Shown: piece after piece, positions 1 through 8,604 of the stretch
Layout of the letters: every line of letters starts with the position of its first letter
How positions within the stretch are numbered: the stretch's first letter is position 1
DNA from: CANLBN01 sp050633825
GTDB taxonomy: Bacteria; Pseudomonadota; Gammaproteobacteria; Pseudomonadales; Cellvibrionaceae
Reading direction: 5' to 3'
DNA length: 60,326 nucleotides
Assembly: GCA_050633825.1 (NCBI GenBank)
Contig: JBOEHG010000033.1
Span: 1 to 60,326 of the forward strand
Notes under the pieces: generated by a model
What the model was told of the DNA's origin: nothing
The model's database searches: none
Seen by the model: only the letters and a program-made list of their open reading frames with translations
Program-made: the position numbers and the translations under genes

Positions 1-969
1 ACCCGTGGTGCATTCTAAAAGTGTAAGTTACTCACCCTCGTAAAGAGGTTATCATTAGTTTTCGAGAAAAATGGTAACAAGATGAGTAACTTACAGAGTG
101 TTTATAACAAGATTTATGATTTATTGCACGAAATAGAAGTTGAAGATTATTTTCTGAATCAAAGAAAGCGCCCTAAGCTCAATGACAAAGGCTTAATAGC
201 ACTTAGTTTGGCAGCTGAAACATTGGGCATAGATTCAGAACGTTTTTTATTTAAACAATTGCCAGAACACCTTGTCGGTCTCGTTGAGCGTTCGGTTTAT
301 AACCGTAGACTGAGGCGGTTGAGCTTTAAGATTGAGTCTTTAAGGCAATCTATCGTGAGTCTATTAGAGCAACAAGAAGGTATGTATGTTGTTGACAGTA
401 TGCCGCTAGAAGTGTGTAAATTAAGCCGGGCTAACCGTAGTCGAGTTTGCCAAGAATACGCACTAAGCAGTCCTGATTTTGGGTATTGTGCTGCGCAAGA
501 TAGCCGTTATTTTGGTTTTAAATTACATGCGGTATGTACTCCTGATGGGGTTCTAAAAATGTTTGATATATCAAAGGCTTCCACACATGACATCCATTAT
601 TTGAATGATGTTCAAGCAGAACTTAGCCACTGTATATTACTCGGAGACAAGGGTTATTTAAGTCGACAATGGCAAACTGATTTGTTTGAGTCGCAGGGTA
701 TACAATTAGAAACGCCAATGCGTAAAAATCAGAAAAGTTTCAAAGTGTTTCCTCAAGTATTGAGTCGCGCAAGAAAGCGTATTGAAACACTGTTCTCGCA
801 ATTATGTGATCAATTTATGGTTCGCAGAAATTATGCGAAAAGTTTTACGGGGTTTGCTCGTAGGCTCACAACAAAAATTACCGCTTTAACTATTATCCAG
901 TGGGATAATATGAGAAACGGTAGAAATATGAACAACATCAAGGTGGTGCTTTCATAATGCACCACGGGT
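1..969 (+). mobile_element. Complete IS982-family insertion sequence
   Basis: The element starts at base 1 with ACCCGTGGTGCATT and ends at 969 with the exact reverse complement (956-969), giving perfect 14-bp terminal inverted repeats. It encloses one DDE transposase whose stop codon runs into the right repeat. A length near 970 bp with a single ORF of about 290 codons fits the IS982 family. The flanking target on the right is AT-rich. A target duplication cannot be checked because nothing precedes base 1. The window probably begins where an assembly broke on this repeated element. Confidence 0.93.
82..957 (+). CDS. IS982-family DDE transposase
   Basis: This 291-residue protein catalyses transposition of the surrounding element. 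The DDE triad is readable: D105 in VVDSMP, D189 in LLGDKGY and E235 in RKRIETLF. The order and spacing fit the IS982/IS4-like RNase H-fold transposases. The N-terminal 100 residues are basic and helical, as expected for end binding. The reading frame has no interruptions and both inverted repeats are intact, so the element could be active. The start at 82 is the first good ATG after the left repeat. The TAA stop at 955-957 overlaps the right repeat. Confidence 0.93.
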   Translation: MSNLQSVYNKIYDLLHEIEVEDYFLNQRKRPKLNDKGLIALSLAAETLGIDSERFLFKQLPEHLVGLVERSVYNRRLRRLSFKIESLRQSIVSLLEQQEGMYVVDSMPLEVCKLSRANRSRVCQEYALSSPDFGYCAAQDSRYFGFKLHAVCTPDGVLKMFDISKASTHDIHYLNDVQAELSHCILLGDKGYLSRQWQTDLFESQGIQLETPMRKNQKSFKVFPQVLSRARKRIETLFSQLCDQFMVRRNYAKSFTGFARRLTTKITALTIIQWDNMRNGRNMNNIKVVLS

Positions 970-977
970 TATATATA

Positions 978-2381
978 TTAATAATTATTATTACGTTTGC
1001 TTCTTTGCCCAATAATCGATAATGCTGCAACCCGATAAGCTTCTGCCAAGGTTGGGAAGTTAAAAATACTTTCTACAAAAATATCGACACTTGCATCGGA
1101 TAAAATAGCCATTTGACCAATATGGATCAGTTCTGTTGCGCCTTCTCCGACGATCATGACACCAAGGACTTTTTCTCCTTGTGAATCACAGATGATTTTT
1201 AACATGCCGTCTTGTATGCCTGAGATTTGTCCGCGTGCTATCTCTTCGAAAAGTGCCTTTCCTATAATGATATCGCCAAAATTTTTGCGAGCACTGGCTT
1301 CATTAAGGCCAACAGAAGACAGTTCAGGAATACCGTAAATGCCGGTAGGAATCATCTGGCTCATTTGACCAATGGGGATATCGTAGGCATTACAGGTGAC
1401 TCGTCGTCCTTGCTCCATTGATGTTGATGCGAGCGCCGGTGGGCCAATTACATCGCCGGCGGCATAAACAGAGGGCACATCCGTTTGTAATTCCCAGTCG
1501 ACCGAGATGAGGCTATTTTCATTTAAGGACAAACCAATATTTTCTAAATGAAGATCATCGGTATTTGCAACACGTCCAGCAGCACATAAGAGTTTTTCGC
1601 TTTCAACCGTTGACCCATCTTCTAGTTCAGTAATGACTTTACTGCCGTTCCAGTGCGCACCTTTGACAACAGTATTACCCATCCATGTACCGCCCATTGT
1701 TTCGTATGCATGGACAAATTTTTCTGTTAGGTCTGAATCTAAAAAGCCAAGGGGTTGAGGGTATTTGTCAATCATGGTGACTTTTACGTCTAATGCTTGA
1801 AAAATAGAGGCATATTCACTGGCGATAACACCACCGCCTAATACGGTGAGGCTTTTGGGTAAATACAGCATCGATAAAATGGAGTCACTATCGTAAATAT
1901 GTTCGTGATCAATGGATATATGATCGGGTGTTCTTGGGAAGGAGCCGGTGGCAATAATGACTTTTTCGGTACTCAAGACTTTAGGTTCACCGCGTACCAA
2001 GGTAATTTGCACATGATGCTCATCTTTAAAACAGGCACGACCGTGGATACGGTCGATATTATTACGGCTTATTTGCCGTTCCATGTAAGTATCGTGTGCT
2101 TTGAGAACTTCATCCAAGCGATCGATTAAAATAGCCATCTCAAAATTATCAGTTAATGATAAATCGTCAGACAGTCTTGCATTGGCACGTAAATGAGTAA
2201 TGCGCAAGGCATTTTCACGGAGTGTTTTAGAGGGGATGGTGCCCCGATGAACACAGGCGCCACCCAAATAGCGGTCTTTCTCAACAAGGGCTACGCGTTT
2301 GCCTAGCTTTGCGGCTTGTACGGCAGATTTTTGTCCTGCCGGGCCACTACCAATAACAATAAGATCGTAATCGTAACTCAT
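978..2381 (-). CDS. sthA: Soluble (Si-specific) NAD(P)+ transhydrogenase
   Basis: This 467-residue flavoprotein belongs to the pyridine nucleotide-disulfide oxidoreductase fold and should exchange reducing equivalents between NADPH and NAD+ in the cytosol. The FAD site GSGPAG (11-16) and the second dinucleotide site LGGGVIASEY (about 180-189) are present. The usual redox disulfide is broken: GGACVHRGTIPSK keeps C43 but has T48 where disulfide reductases have Cys. The C-terminal catalytic His of disulfide reductases is also missing (FNFPTLAEA). Both changes are typical of SthA. Its start overlaps the end of the HDOD gene by 4 bp. An IS982 copy sits 8 bp beyond its stop, so the native downstream sequence and terminator are displaced. 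Confidence 0.9.
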   Translation of the reverse strand: MSYDYDLIVIGSGPAGQKSAVQAAKLGKRVALVEKDRYLGGACVHRGTIPSKTLRENALRITHLRANARLSDDLSLTDNFEMAILIDRLDEVLKAHDTYMERQISRNNIDRIHGRACFKDEHHVQITLVRGEPKVLSTEKVIIATGSFPRTPDHISIDHEHIYDSDSILSMLYLPKSLTVLGGGVIASEYASIFQALDVKVTMIDKYPQPLGFLDSDLTEKFVHAYETMGGTWMGNTVVKGAHWNGSKVITELEDGSTVESEKLLCAAGRVANTDDLHLENIGLSLNENSLISVDWELQTDVPSVYAAGDVIGPPALASTSMEQGRRVTCNAYDIPIGQMSQMIPTGIYGIPELSSVGLNEASARKNFGDIIIGKALFEEIARGQISGIQDGMLKIICDSQGEKVLGVMIVGEGATELIHIGQMAILSDASVDIFVESIFNFPTLAEAYRVAALSIIGQRSKRNNNY

Positions 2382-3226
2382 AGAGAAAGAGTATCCATGC
2401 CGGTTTTAATATCAGGTTCTTTATCGATGAGCTTAGTGACTTCATCGGGGTATAAATTGATAAGCTCAAGGGCTGATGAATTTAAAATATCGTCTTTTTC
2501 TACCGTGTTAGGGTAGAGCATTAAATTCGCTAACTCACTCCCGAAAGCAATAGTGGCTGCCAGTTCAGATTCCGATGGCGCCTCTGAAAAGTTTTTATAA
2601 AAGCCAATAGCTTCAGCAACAATTGTCGGTAACCCCCATTCATTGGCAACCGCTTTACAGTAAGAGGATTCGAATGCTTTATATAATTCATCGAGCTCTT
2701 CATCACTTAGCGATGAGTCTTGGCTTGAAGTATCAGCAATGGTTTGTAATATCACCGGGCGACCAATACTGTGTAGTAGCCCACATAAAAATGCGGCTTC
2801 AACATTACTGCGCATCATTCGGGCCACTTCTTTTGACCACAATGCTGTTGCCAAAGCATGTTTCCAGATAATGGCGATATGGGTATCGTAACCGGGAGCA
2901 TTAAACATTTTGCTGTTCATTGAGGTTGAAAGCGCAATATTACTGATCTCTACCATGCCTAAACGAGCAATCGCCTGTTGAATGGAGACGAGGTTTGAGT
3001 TGGGTGTGTAGGCGGCCGAATTGGCAATGCGCATCACATGGCCACCCATTGTTGGATCTGTTTGAATAATAGCCGCGAGCTGTGATGCATCTGACTCAGG
3101 GTCTTGTGTTAACGCCATCACTTTGTGCGCCACTTCAGGCAGCACGGGGACATCGATTTTACCCTGTTCTATCGCCTCTTTTAATTCATTGGCGTTTTTT
3201 TCTACGTGTGGGGACGAATAGCCCAT
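2378..3226 (-). CDS. HDOD domain signalling protein
   Basis: This 282-residue cytoplasmic protein is a single HDOD domain (about residues 20-215), recognisable from VPVLPEVAHKVMAL, the IQTDPTMGGHVMRIANSA segment and the conserved QQAIARLGM motif. HDOD proteins are HD-like but lack metal-phosphodiesterase activity; they act as scaffolds in stress, motility or c-di-GMP signalling. No GGDEF, EAL or receiver domain is attached. It overlaps sthA by 4 bp, which implies translational coupling and co-transcription, a pairing I cannot explain from known functions. The specific partner is unknown. Confidence 0.85.
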   Translation of the reverse strand: MGYSSPHVEKNANELKEAIEQGKIDVPVLPEVAHKVMALTQDPESDASQLAAIIQTDPTMGGHVMRIANSAAYTPNSNLVSIQQAIARLGMVEISNIALSTSMNSKMFNAPGYDTHIAIIWKHALATALWSKEVARMMRSNVEAAFLCGLLHSIGRPVILQTIADTSSQDSSLSDEELDELYKAFESSYCKAVANEWGLPTIVAEAIGFYKNFSEAPSESELAATIAFGSELANLMLYPNTVEKDDILNSSALELINLYPDEVTKLIDKEPDIKTGMDTLSL

Positions 3227-3524
3227 GGGACTCCTTATCTTTGTATCTTTGTAACGGAATATTACTTCTCTTAGTGTAGATGAAAAATCAGTATTCGCAT
3301 GGGACTGCAGTCCCTCATTTCTAAAACGGAGTTATCGGTTTTTTATACCTCCATGGAGACCTTCTCACAAGTAAAACGGGCAGTTAACTTTACTCAAGGT
3401 ATTCTATTTTGATACTTTTTTTGTTTTTTAACTAAATAATTGTAGTTTTGGATCGTATTGTTATTCTTCTCCTGCGTTTTTAATACAAATAATGTGTCTA
3501 AACCTTTATCAACGGAGAAAAATG

Positions 3525-4187
3525 ATGAAATTAAAACGATTGGTCGCCACGTTTGGGGCAAACTTCGATAGCTTTGTAAATAAAGTTGAAAATCATGAAG
3601 CAGTTGCGGATGCCATGATTGAGGATGTCCGTGCTGCAGCGGCAAAGCTAAATATGCAAAAAGCACGTAATGTTCAGCAGTTACATCAATTAAATCAAAA
3701 AAGGCAAAAGCAAACTGACGACGTTGAACGTTGGAAGCAACGAGCAATGGCGATTGCAGAAACAGATGAAACTCGTGCATTAGAGTGTGTAAAGCGCTTT
3801 AAACAGCAAGAAAAATTATTGGCGGTTCTGGATGCACAAATAAACGAGCATGAGAGCCTCGATATTCAGCTACAGCAGCGCCTTGCTTCTGTAGAAGAGC
3901 GTATCTCTGGCTTACAGTTCAAAAGAACTGCCTTGTCTTCACGTACAGCAAAAACAAAAGCGGTAACAACAAGTGAGGGGGCCATCACAGCTGATATTGA
4001 TTCCTTGTTCGATCGTTGGGAAGAATCTGTAGTGAAAGATGAATACCTCGAAGGCGGGATCATTGAACCTGTCGATACCTTAGATAAAAGTTTTTCTGAT
4101 GTTGAGGAAATGGATGACCTGAAAGCAACCTTAGCGGATTTAAACGCTCAATCACCCCTTCAGACTTCAACGTCCAATAAAAAATAA
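3525..4187 (+). CDS. PspA/IM30-family coiled-coil protein
   Basis: This protein of about 220 residues is almost entirely helical. Its N-terminus (MKLKRLVATFGANFDSF, then VNKVENHEAVADAMIEDV) matches the amphipathic helix and first hairpin of PspA/IM30 proteins, which polymerise on membranes and protect them (ESCRT-III relatives). A long coiled coil follows (about residues 30-145), then an acidic tail. ATG codons at 3522 and 3525 are both possible; GGAG at 3514-3517 favours 3525, and an upstream in-frame ATG at 3492 lacks such a site. The next gene, 15 bp downstream, is polytopic. This is not the classical pspABC arrangement, so it is probably a paralogous membrane-stress module. Confidence 0.8.
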   Translation: MKLKRLVATFGANFDSFVNKVENHEAVADAMIEDVRAAAAKLNMQKARNVQQLHQLNQKRQKQTDDVERWKQRAMAIAETDETRALECVKRFKQQEKLLAVLDAQINEHESLDIQLQQRLASVEERISGLQFKRTALSSRTAKTKAVTTSEGAITADIDSLFDRWEESVVKDEYLEGGIIEPVDTLDKSFSDVEEMDDLKATLADLNAQSPLQTSTSNKK

Positions 4188-4202
4188 ATAGGGAGAATTC
4201 TT

Positions 4203-5543
4203 ATGAATAACACTATACCTTCAACGGCTGCATTGGTTGATCCAGTTGACGATGAAAATACACTCACAAAACAGACTAAACTATCTGCCATATTACGCTG
4301 GTTAGGCAGTGGCGCTATTTTATTGTCTGGTATTATTTTTATGTTCCAAGGCGTACAGGATTTAGAAATGATTATTCGCTACTGGAGCTATATTGCATTT
4401 ATTGCGGTATTGGCTTCTGTGGGTTTCGGTAGTCAATTGTTATTTTCTGATGCCAAAGGGGCACGCTTAAGCTTTGGCTTGGCTGCCTTATTAATACCGG
4501 TTCAATTTTCTCAATTGGGGGGTATGGTTTATTCATGGCTGGATGGGACCGTCACATTACATCAACTTGTTGACTTTTCTTCGGTTTCTTTACCGATGTT
4601 ATTATTGGTTGCTGGGGTCACTGTTTTGTTGGCAGGTATTGTCTGTTATATGGCATTTACGATTTTGATGAGGGGTGAAAAATCACGCCTACTGTTATTG
4701 TTTTTAGGTGCTAATGTATTATTACTCTTGCCAGCGCGTGATTCTTTATTGGGTTTTATGACGGTAGGCGCAATGGGGGCATTGTATTTATTGTTAGAAA
4801 ATAAATACTTCAAATGCCGTCATATTTTTAGTACCAAAGAAGGTGTAGCAATTAGGGCTTTATTGTTATTTCCTTTTATTATCGCTTTAGTCCGTCTTTT
4901 ACTGCATATAGATACTTTGGCATCTTCTGCGTTTCTACTGCTTATGGTTTTAACTTTTATTGGTAAGATGACAGACTTATATTGTTCTCATAAAACCTTG
5001 CGTGAGTTATTGTTAATACTGTGTACTGCTTTTGGTAGTTTAGGCTGGGCTTTTTTTATAGAAGGCACTTTTGTGCAATATTATGGTACTCGTCAATACG
5101 GTATTTATATTGATCATTTTGCTATCACGATTGCTATTTTATTGCCGTTTTCTGTTTGTTTAAGCCGTATTGGTCGCGCGTCCTCTTACCCTCACATCTA
5201 CCGTCTATTATCAGCGGCGATTGTTGGGCTTTTAAGTATGACACTACTATCTTCTTACTCACATATTATCGAGTTATTTGTCATTGTATTGATTGGCTCA
5301 CTGTATTTTATAGCGGGTTATATCAGAAAAGAGAAAGCTAATACCATCATTGGCTTATTGATTTCAATAGCGTCTATCTTGACTCTAATATTTGCGAGTA
5401 TTGAGACAGTGAATATTAATATATGGATCATTTTGGGTGTGGTTGGTATTACATTGGTAATGGCATCATCTGCAGTGGAAAAGTATGGAAGAAAAATTGT
5501 GTCTAAATCACATTATGTTTGGACTTCTTTATTAAGCTGGTAG
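4203..5543 (+). CDS. Polytopic inner-membrane protein of unknown function
   Basis: I do not recognise this 446-residue protein. After a polar N-terminus of about 28 residues it has a dozen or more hydrophobic segments (for example near 30-50, 58-80, 127-150, 160-200, 297-322, 330-375 and 382-420). It has short loops and no obvious catalytic motif. It starts 15 bp after the PspA-like gene behind the ribosome site GGGAG, so the two are almost certainly one operon. The pairing suggests that the PspA-like protein acts at, or is recruited by, this membrane protein. A transporter or membrane-tension role is possible but unsupported. Confidence 0.7.
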   Translation: MNNTIPSTAALVDPVDDENTLTKQTKLSAILRWLGSGAILLSGIIFMFQGVQDLEMIIRYWSYIAFIAVLASVGFGSQLLFSDAKGARLSFGLAALLIPVQFSQLGGMVYSWLDGTVTLHQLVDFSSVSLPMLLLVAGVTVLLAGIVCYMAFTILMRGEKSRLLLLFLGANVLLLLPARDSLLGFMTVGAMGALYLLLENKYFKCRHIFSTKEGVAIRALLLFPFIIALVRLLLHIDTLASSAFLLLMVLTFIGKMTDLYCSHKTLRELLLILCTAFGSLGWAFFIEGTFVQYYGTRQYGIYIDHFAITIAILLPFSVCLSRIGRASSYPHIYRLLSAAIVGLLSMTLLSSYSHIIELFVIVLIGSLYFIAGYIRKEKANTIIGLLISIASILTLIFASIETVNINIWIILGVVGITLVMASSAVEKYGRKIVSKSHYVWTSLLSW

Positions 5544-5575
5544 GAACAGGCTGTATTTCTTTATTTTTAACTTAT

Positions 5576-5611
5576 ATGGTATTACATGCTTATTAGACGG
5601 TGTAATACCAT
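5576..5611. terminator. Hairpin between convergent genes
   Basis: An uninterrupted 11-bp inverted repeat (ATGGTATTACA at 5576-5586 and TGTAATACCAT at 5601-5611) encloses 14 nt. It lies between the convergent membrane-protein gene and selO. There is no clean T-run on either side, so this is a candidate bidirectional transcription end or a 3'-end stabiliser rather than a textbook intrinsic terminator. A second pair, TGTTCAAGC/GCTTGAACA, follows and runs into the selO stop region. Confidence 0.5.
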
Positions 5612-5640
5612 TGTTCAAGCCAGCCATTATATTATCGTGA

Positions 5641-7113
5641 TTAGCTTGAACAGCTTATTTCTAAATGCTTACCCCAAGTCGGTGGCGGATTGGCATACTC
5701 TTCATAGTCATAATGCTCATCAAAAGGTGATTGAAGTAAGTTAAACAGAATATTGATTTCTTCAAAATCCTTTTCCCGTTGAGCTTTTTCTATTGCTCGC
5801 TGTAATAGGTAATTTCGGGCAATATATTTCGGGTTTACCTTTTTCATTCTGGATTGTCGTTCTGCATCATTACTTTGTTCTTGTTTTAGTCGAGCACAAT
5901 ATTGATCACACCAATCTTTAAACTTTTCTTTTTGGGAAAATAACTCAGTTAATATAGGGTTGTTTTCTTCTCCCTGTGTCTTGAATTCACAGAGTTTTCG
6001 AAAAAATAGAGTGTAATCGACTTTATCTTGTGCCATTAGCGAAAGCAGTGATGAACACAGGATTTGGTCGGATGTTTCGGTGTTTTCTAGGCCTAATTTG
6101 TTTCTCATAAGTTGTGCAAATGTAGACACTAATATGGTTTCATAGCCTTTAAGTATTTGCTGAATGCTTGCAGTATCAATCAGTGATGAAAGCGCATGCG
6201 CTAGTGCATTGAGGTTCCATAAACCAATAGATGGCTGTTCATCAAAAGCATAACGTCCAGTATGATCTGAATGATTGCATATAAAACCGGGCTCATAATC
6301 ATCCAGAAAACCATAAGGGCCATAGTCGAGGGTTTCTCCGATAATTGACATATTATCGGTATTCATTACACCGTGAGCAAAACCAACACTTTGCCAATGA
6401 GCAATTAATACCGCTGTATTGCTTACCGTGTATTGCAGTAATTGCTCATATTTATCGGTGCTATTCACCGCTGCTGGTAAGAACTGCTCAATAACATAGT
6501 CTGCCAGTTGTTTTACTTGTTCAAATTGTTTGTTGTAGTGAAAGTATTCGAAGTGTCCAAAGCGGATATGGGTTTTAGCCACACGGGTGACTATAGCTCC
6601 CGTTTCCATTTGCTCTCTTAACACGGGTTCTTCACTGCCAACGATACAAAGAGCACGAGTGGTCGCTATACCCAAATGGTGCATTGCTTCTCCACCAAGG
6701 TATTCACGAATGGATGAGCGTAATACTGCACGTCCATCACCAAAGCGAGAGTAGGGTGTTTTACCGGCTCCTTTTAACTGGAGGTCAACAGTTCCATCGG
6801 TGGTATCAATTTGAGCAATTAATAATGCTCTACCGTCACCAAGTTGGGGTGAGTAACCTCCAAACTGATGTCCTGCATAAACCATGGCAACAGAAGGCTG
6901 TTTAGGGAATGGGGTTCTACCACTAAAAATATCCAGAGAGCTCTGTTGCTGCCAGCTACTCTCATTCAGGCCGATTACCTTTGCTAATTGATGATTTATA
7001 TGAACCCAATAAGGCTGTTTTAGGGGGCTAGCGGTGACAGCGGAGTAAAAATCATCTCCTAGCTGTAGGAATCGGGTAGAGCAGGTAAGGTGGTCAAAAG
7101 ACATTGTTTTCAT
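5641..7113 (-). CDS. selO: Protein adenylyltransferase SelO (YdiU/UPF0061)
   Basis: This 490-residue pseudokinase-fold enzyme transfers AMP from ATP to Ser/Thr/Tyr residues of target proteins, a role linked to oxidative stress. The signature blocks are intact: YAGHQFGGYSPQLGDGRA, LQLKGAGKTPYSRFGDGRA, SIREYLGGEAMHHLGI, HGVMNTDNMSI and LDYGPYGFLDDY. It ends in SCSS, the conserved Cys-containing tail of the bacterial enzymes, corresponding to the selenocysteine tail of eukaryotic SelO. Its length equals the family norm, so it is full length. It faces the membrane-protein gene convergently and stands alone. Confidence 0.95.
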   Translation of the reverse strand: MKTMSFDHLTCSTRFLQLGDDFYSAVTASPLKQPYWVHINHQLAKVIGLNESSWQQQSSLDIFSGRTPFPKQPSVAMVYAGHQFGGYSPQLGDGRALLIAQIDTTDGTVDLQLKGAGKTPYSRFGDGRAVLRSSIREYLGGEAMHHLGIATTRALCIVGSEEPVLREQMETGAIVTRVAKTHIRFGHFEYFHYNKQFEQVKQLADYVIEQFLPAAVNSTDKYEQLLQYTVSNTAVLIAHWQSVGFAHGVMNTDNMSIIGETLDYGPYGFLDDYEPGFICNHSDHTGRYAFDEQPSIGLWNLNALAHALSSLIDTASIQQILKGYETILVSTFAQLMRNKLGLENTETSDQILCSSLLSLMAQDKVDYTLFFRKLCEFKTQGEENNPILTELFSQKEKFKDWCDQYCARLKQEQSNDAERQSRMKKVNPKYIARNYLLQRAIEKAQREKDFEEINILFNLLQSPFDEHYDYEEYANPPPTWGKHLEISCSS

Positions 7114-7417
7114 TAATACTTGTGAATAGTGCCTATAGTGTACGTAATTTATCTTGCCTTAGGCCACGATTAATTATTGTACTTCCCATTCAAGTGCGTA
7201 AAGCTACATTTGTATTGCTGTTTATCATGGATATTGGCTATTAATTAAGCCATAAAATCAGAAACTATAAATAGGTCACAGTTAGAGAAAAGGATATAAA
7301 CACAAGCCACAAAAACACAGCGTATAAGCTCGACAAATCTCTAAGAGTAAACAATACTTAACTGAGCTTTCTACACTTCTAATAGATAATTATTTTGGCA
7401 TCAGGATACACTTATTT
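7114..7417. other. Intergenic region between divergent selO and cNMP gene
   Basis: This 304-bp AT-rich spacer separates two divergent starts and must carry both promoters. I see no convincing operator. A short TACGTA palindrome (7141-7146) and a small GGCT/AGCC inverted repeat near 7234-7250 are present, but neither has a partner motif. No ORF of believable size lies inside it. Confidence 0.5.
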
Positions 7418-8101
7418 ATGAATACCCGTGAGATAACCACACTTCCCTCGGAAACAATTGAAAAACTGCTTCGTGCGATACCATTTTATAAAGCCGTTAA
7501 AAAGCAAAATGAAGGGCAGTATCAAGAGTTACTGCAATATTCTAAAATCTTTCAGTTTGGGTCTAATGAACAAATTTTGACGCGTGGTCAAGTGGATAGT
7601 TGGTCTTATTTTTTAGTCAAAGGCCAATTGGTGGTGTCTTTGCCTGACCACTTGGGTAGGCCACTGCATGTAAACTATGTTACCCCGGGTGAGGTTTTTG
7701 GTGATCTAGCGGTATTACTTAAAACGCCGCGTACAGCCGATGTGCATGTTGATGAAAATTGCCGGGAAGCGATTGTCTTTGGTACCGATTTTAGTCTTTT
7801 TGGGCAGTTATTAAATTTTAATATTGTTTCACTAGAAACCAAACTTATTTATTATCGACATACAGTGCAGAGTTTGCGCTGGAAGCTTGAGATGTATCGT
7901 TCTAAATACCGTGATAACCCCCTAGCAGATAAGCACCGAGCGATAAAGCTTTACGTTGGTACGAAAGACAGTATGGATGAGTTACACGCCTTACATCAGC
8001 AGTCAGTTGATTTTTCGAAATTACTGGTGGAGTGGAATCAGGCCTTCGGTAATTTATCCGTTGTTGAGGGTAAGGTGCCCGAACCTAATATCGCTATTTA
8101 A
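7418..8101 (+). CDS. Cyclic nucleotide-binding domain protein
   Basis: This 227-residue cytoplasmic protein has one cNMP-binding domain at about residues 40-150. It includes the beta-roll glycine pattern (TRGQVDSWSYFLVKGQLVVS), the phosphate-binding-cassette-like GEVFGDLAVLLKTPRTADV and the following strand. No helix-turn-helix follows; the last 70 residues are charged and helical. It is therefore not a CRP/FNR-type regulator and probably acts through protein contacts. The cassette has the E-x-x-x-L-A-V-L-L-K-T-P-R-T-A layout of ligand-competent domains, but the nucleotide is unknown. Confidence 0.8.
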   Translation: MNTREITTLPSETIEKLLRAIPFYKAVKKQNEGQYQELLQYSKIFQFGSNEQILTRGQVDSWSYFLVKGQLVVSLPDHLGRPLHVNYVTPGEVFGDLAVLLKTPRTADVHVDENCREAIVFGTDFSLFGQLLNFNIVSLETKLIYYRHTVQSLRWKLEMYRSKYRDNPLADKHRAIKLYVGTKDSMDELHALHQQSVDFSKLLVEWNQAFGNLSVVEGKVPEPNIAI

Positions 8102-8110
8102 ATCACTACA

Positions 8111-8134
8111 GGTAGAGTGCACTCGCATTCTACC
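8111..8134. terminator. Hairpin between convergent cNMP gene and glpE
   Basis: GGTAGAGTGC (8111-8120) and GCATTCTACC (8125-8134) form a 10-bp stem with one G-T pair and an ACTC loop. It lies 10 bp after the stop of the cNMP-binding gene and 22 bp before the glpE stop. It lacks a long T-run, so it is probably a weak or bidirectional terminator. Confidence 0.5.
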
Positions 8135-8155
8135 GGCTTAAGTGTTTTCCCCTAT

Positions 8156-8455
8156 TTATTCCGCAGACCAAGCAGTATATCCCCCAATTAAACTATAGAC
8201 GGTATCAAACCCTTGTTCAGATAAGAACTGTGCGGCGGGTTGACTAGAATGCCCGTGATAGCAACAAACAATGACTGGCGTATCTAAGTCTGAATCTCTA
8301 ATAAAATCCTGTAAGTTATCGTTACTAAGATGAACTGCACCCTGTATATGCCCTGATTTAAAGCTATCCGGGTCGCGTATATCGGCAATGATGATATTGC
8401 CAGTGTTAATCAGTGTCTTTGCGTCGTCCAAGCTAATATTTTTAAAAGCGTCCAC
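8156..8455 (-). CDS. glpE: Thiosulfate sulfurtransferase GlpE (rhodanese)
   Basis: This single-domain rhodanese of 99 residues moves the sulfane sulfur of thiosulfate to cyanide or thiol acceptors such as thioredoxin. The active-site loop CYHGHS has its catalytic Cys at residue 65, and the IADIRDPDSFKSGHI and GGYTAWSAE blocks are typical of GlpE. It is a cytosolic protein with no signal peptide. It ends without the short C-terminal extension of the E. coli protein. There is no glp operon next to it here. Confidence 0.9.
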   Translation of the reverse strand: MDAFKNISLDDAKTLINTGNIIIADIRDPDSFKSGHIQGAVHLSNDNLQDFIRDSDLDTPVIVCCYHGHSSQPAAQFLSEQGFDTVYSLIGGYTAWSAE

Positions 8456-8604
8456 GTTGATAACCTATTGATGGGTAAGATTTCCCTATTCTAAATAGCT
8501 AAGCGTATATTTCAATAATAAAGGGCCTGTTAAGCCATTGGCGACTGAGCTTATAGGCTTCTACACTTAAGTAATAGACAACTTTTTATTATTAAGTGCT
8601 TGTT

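Noticed and set aside
3394..3780. 128-codon frame antisense to the PspA-like gene
   Set aside because: It overlaps a gene with clear family features and has no ribosome site or recognisable domain.
7141..7147. TACGTAA before selO as another ECF promoter
   Set aside because: No GATC(C/T)AAAA element lies 15-16 nt away on either strand.
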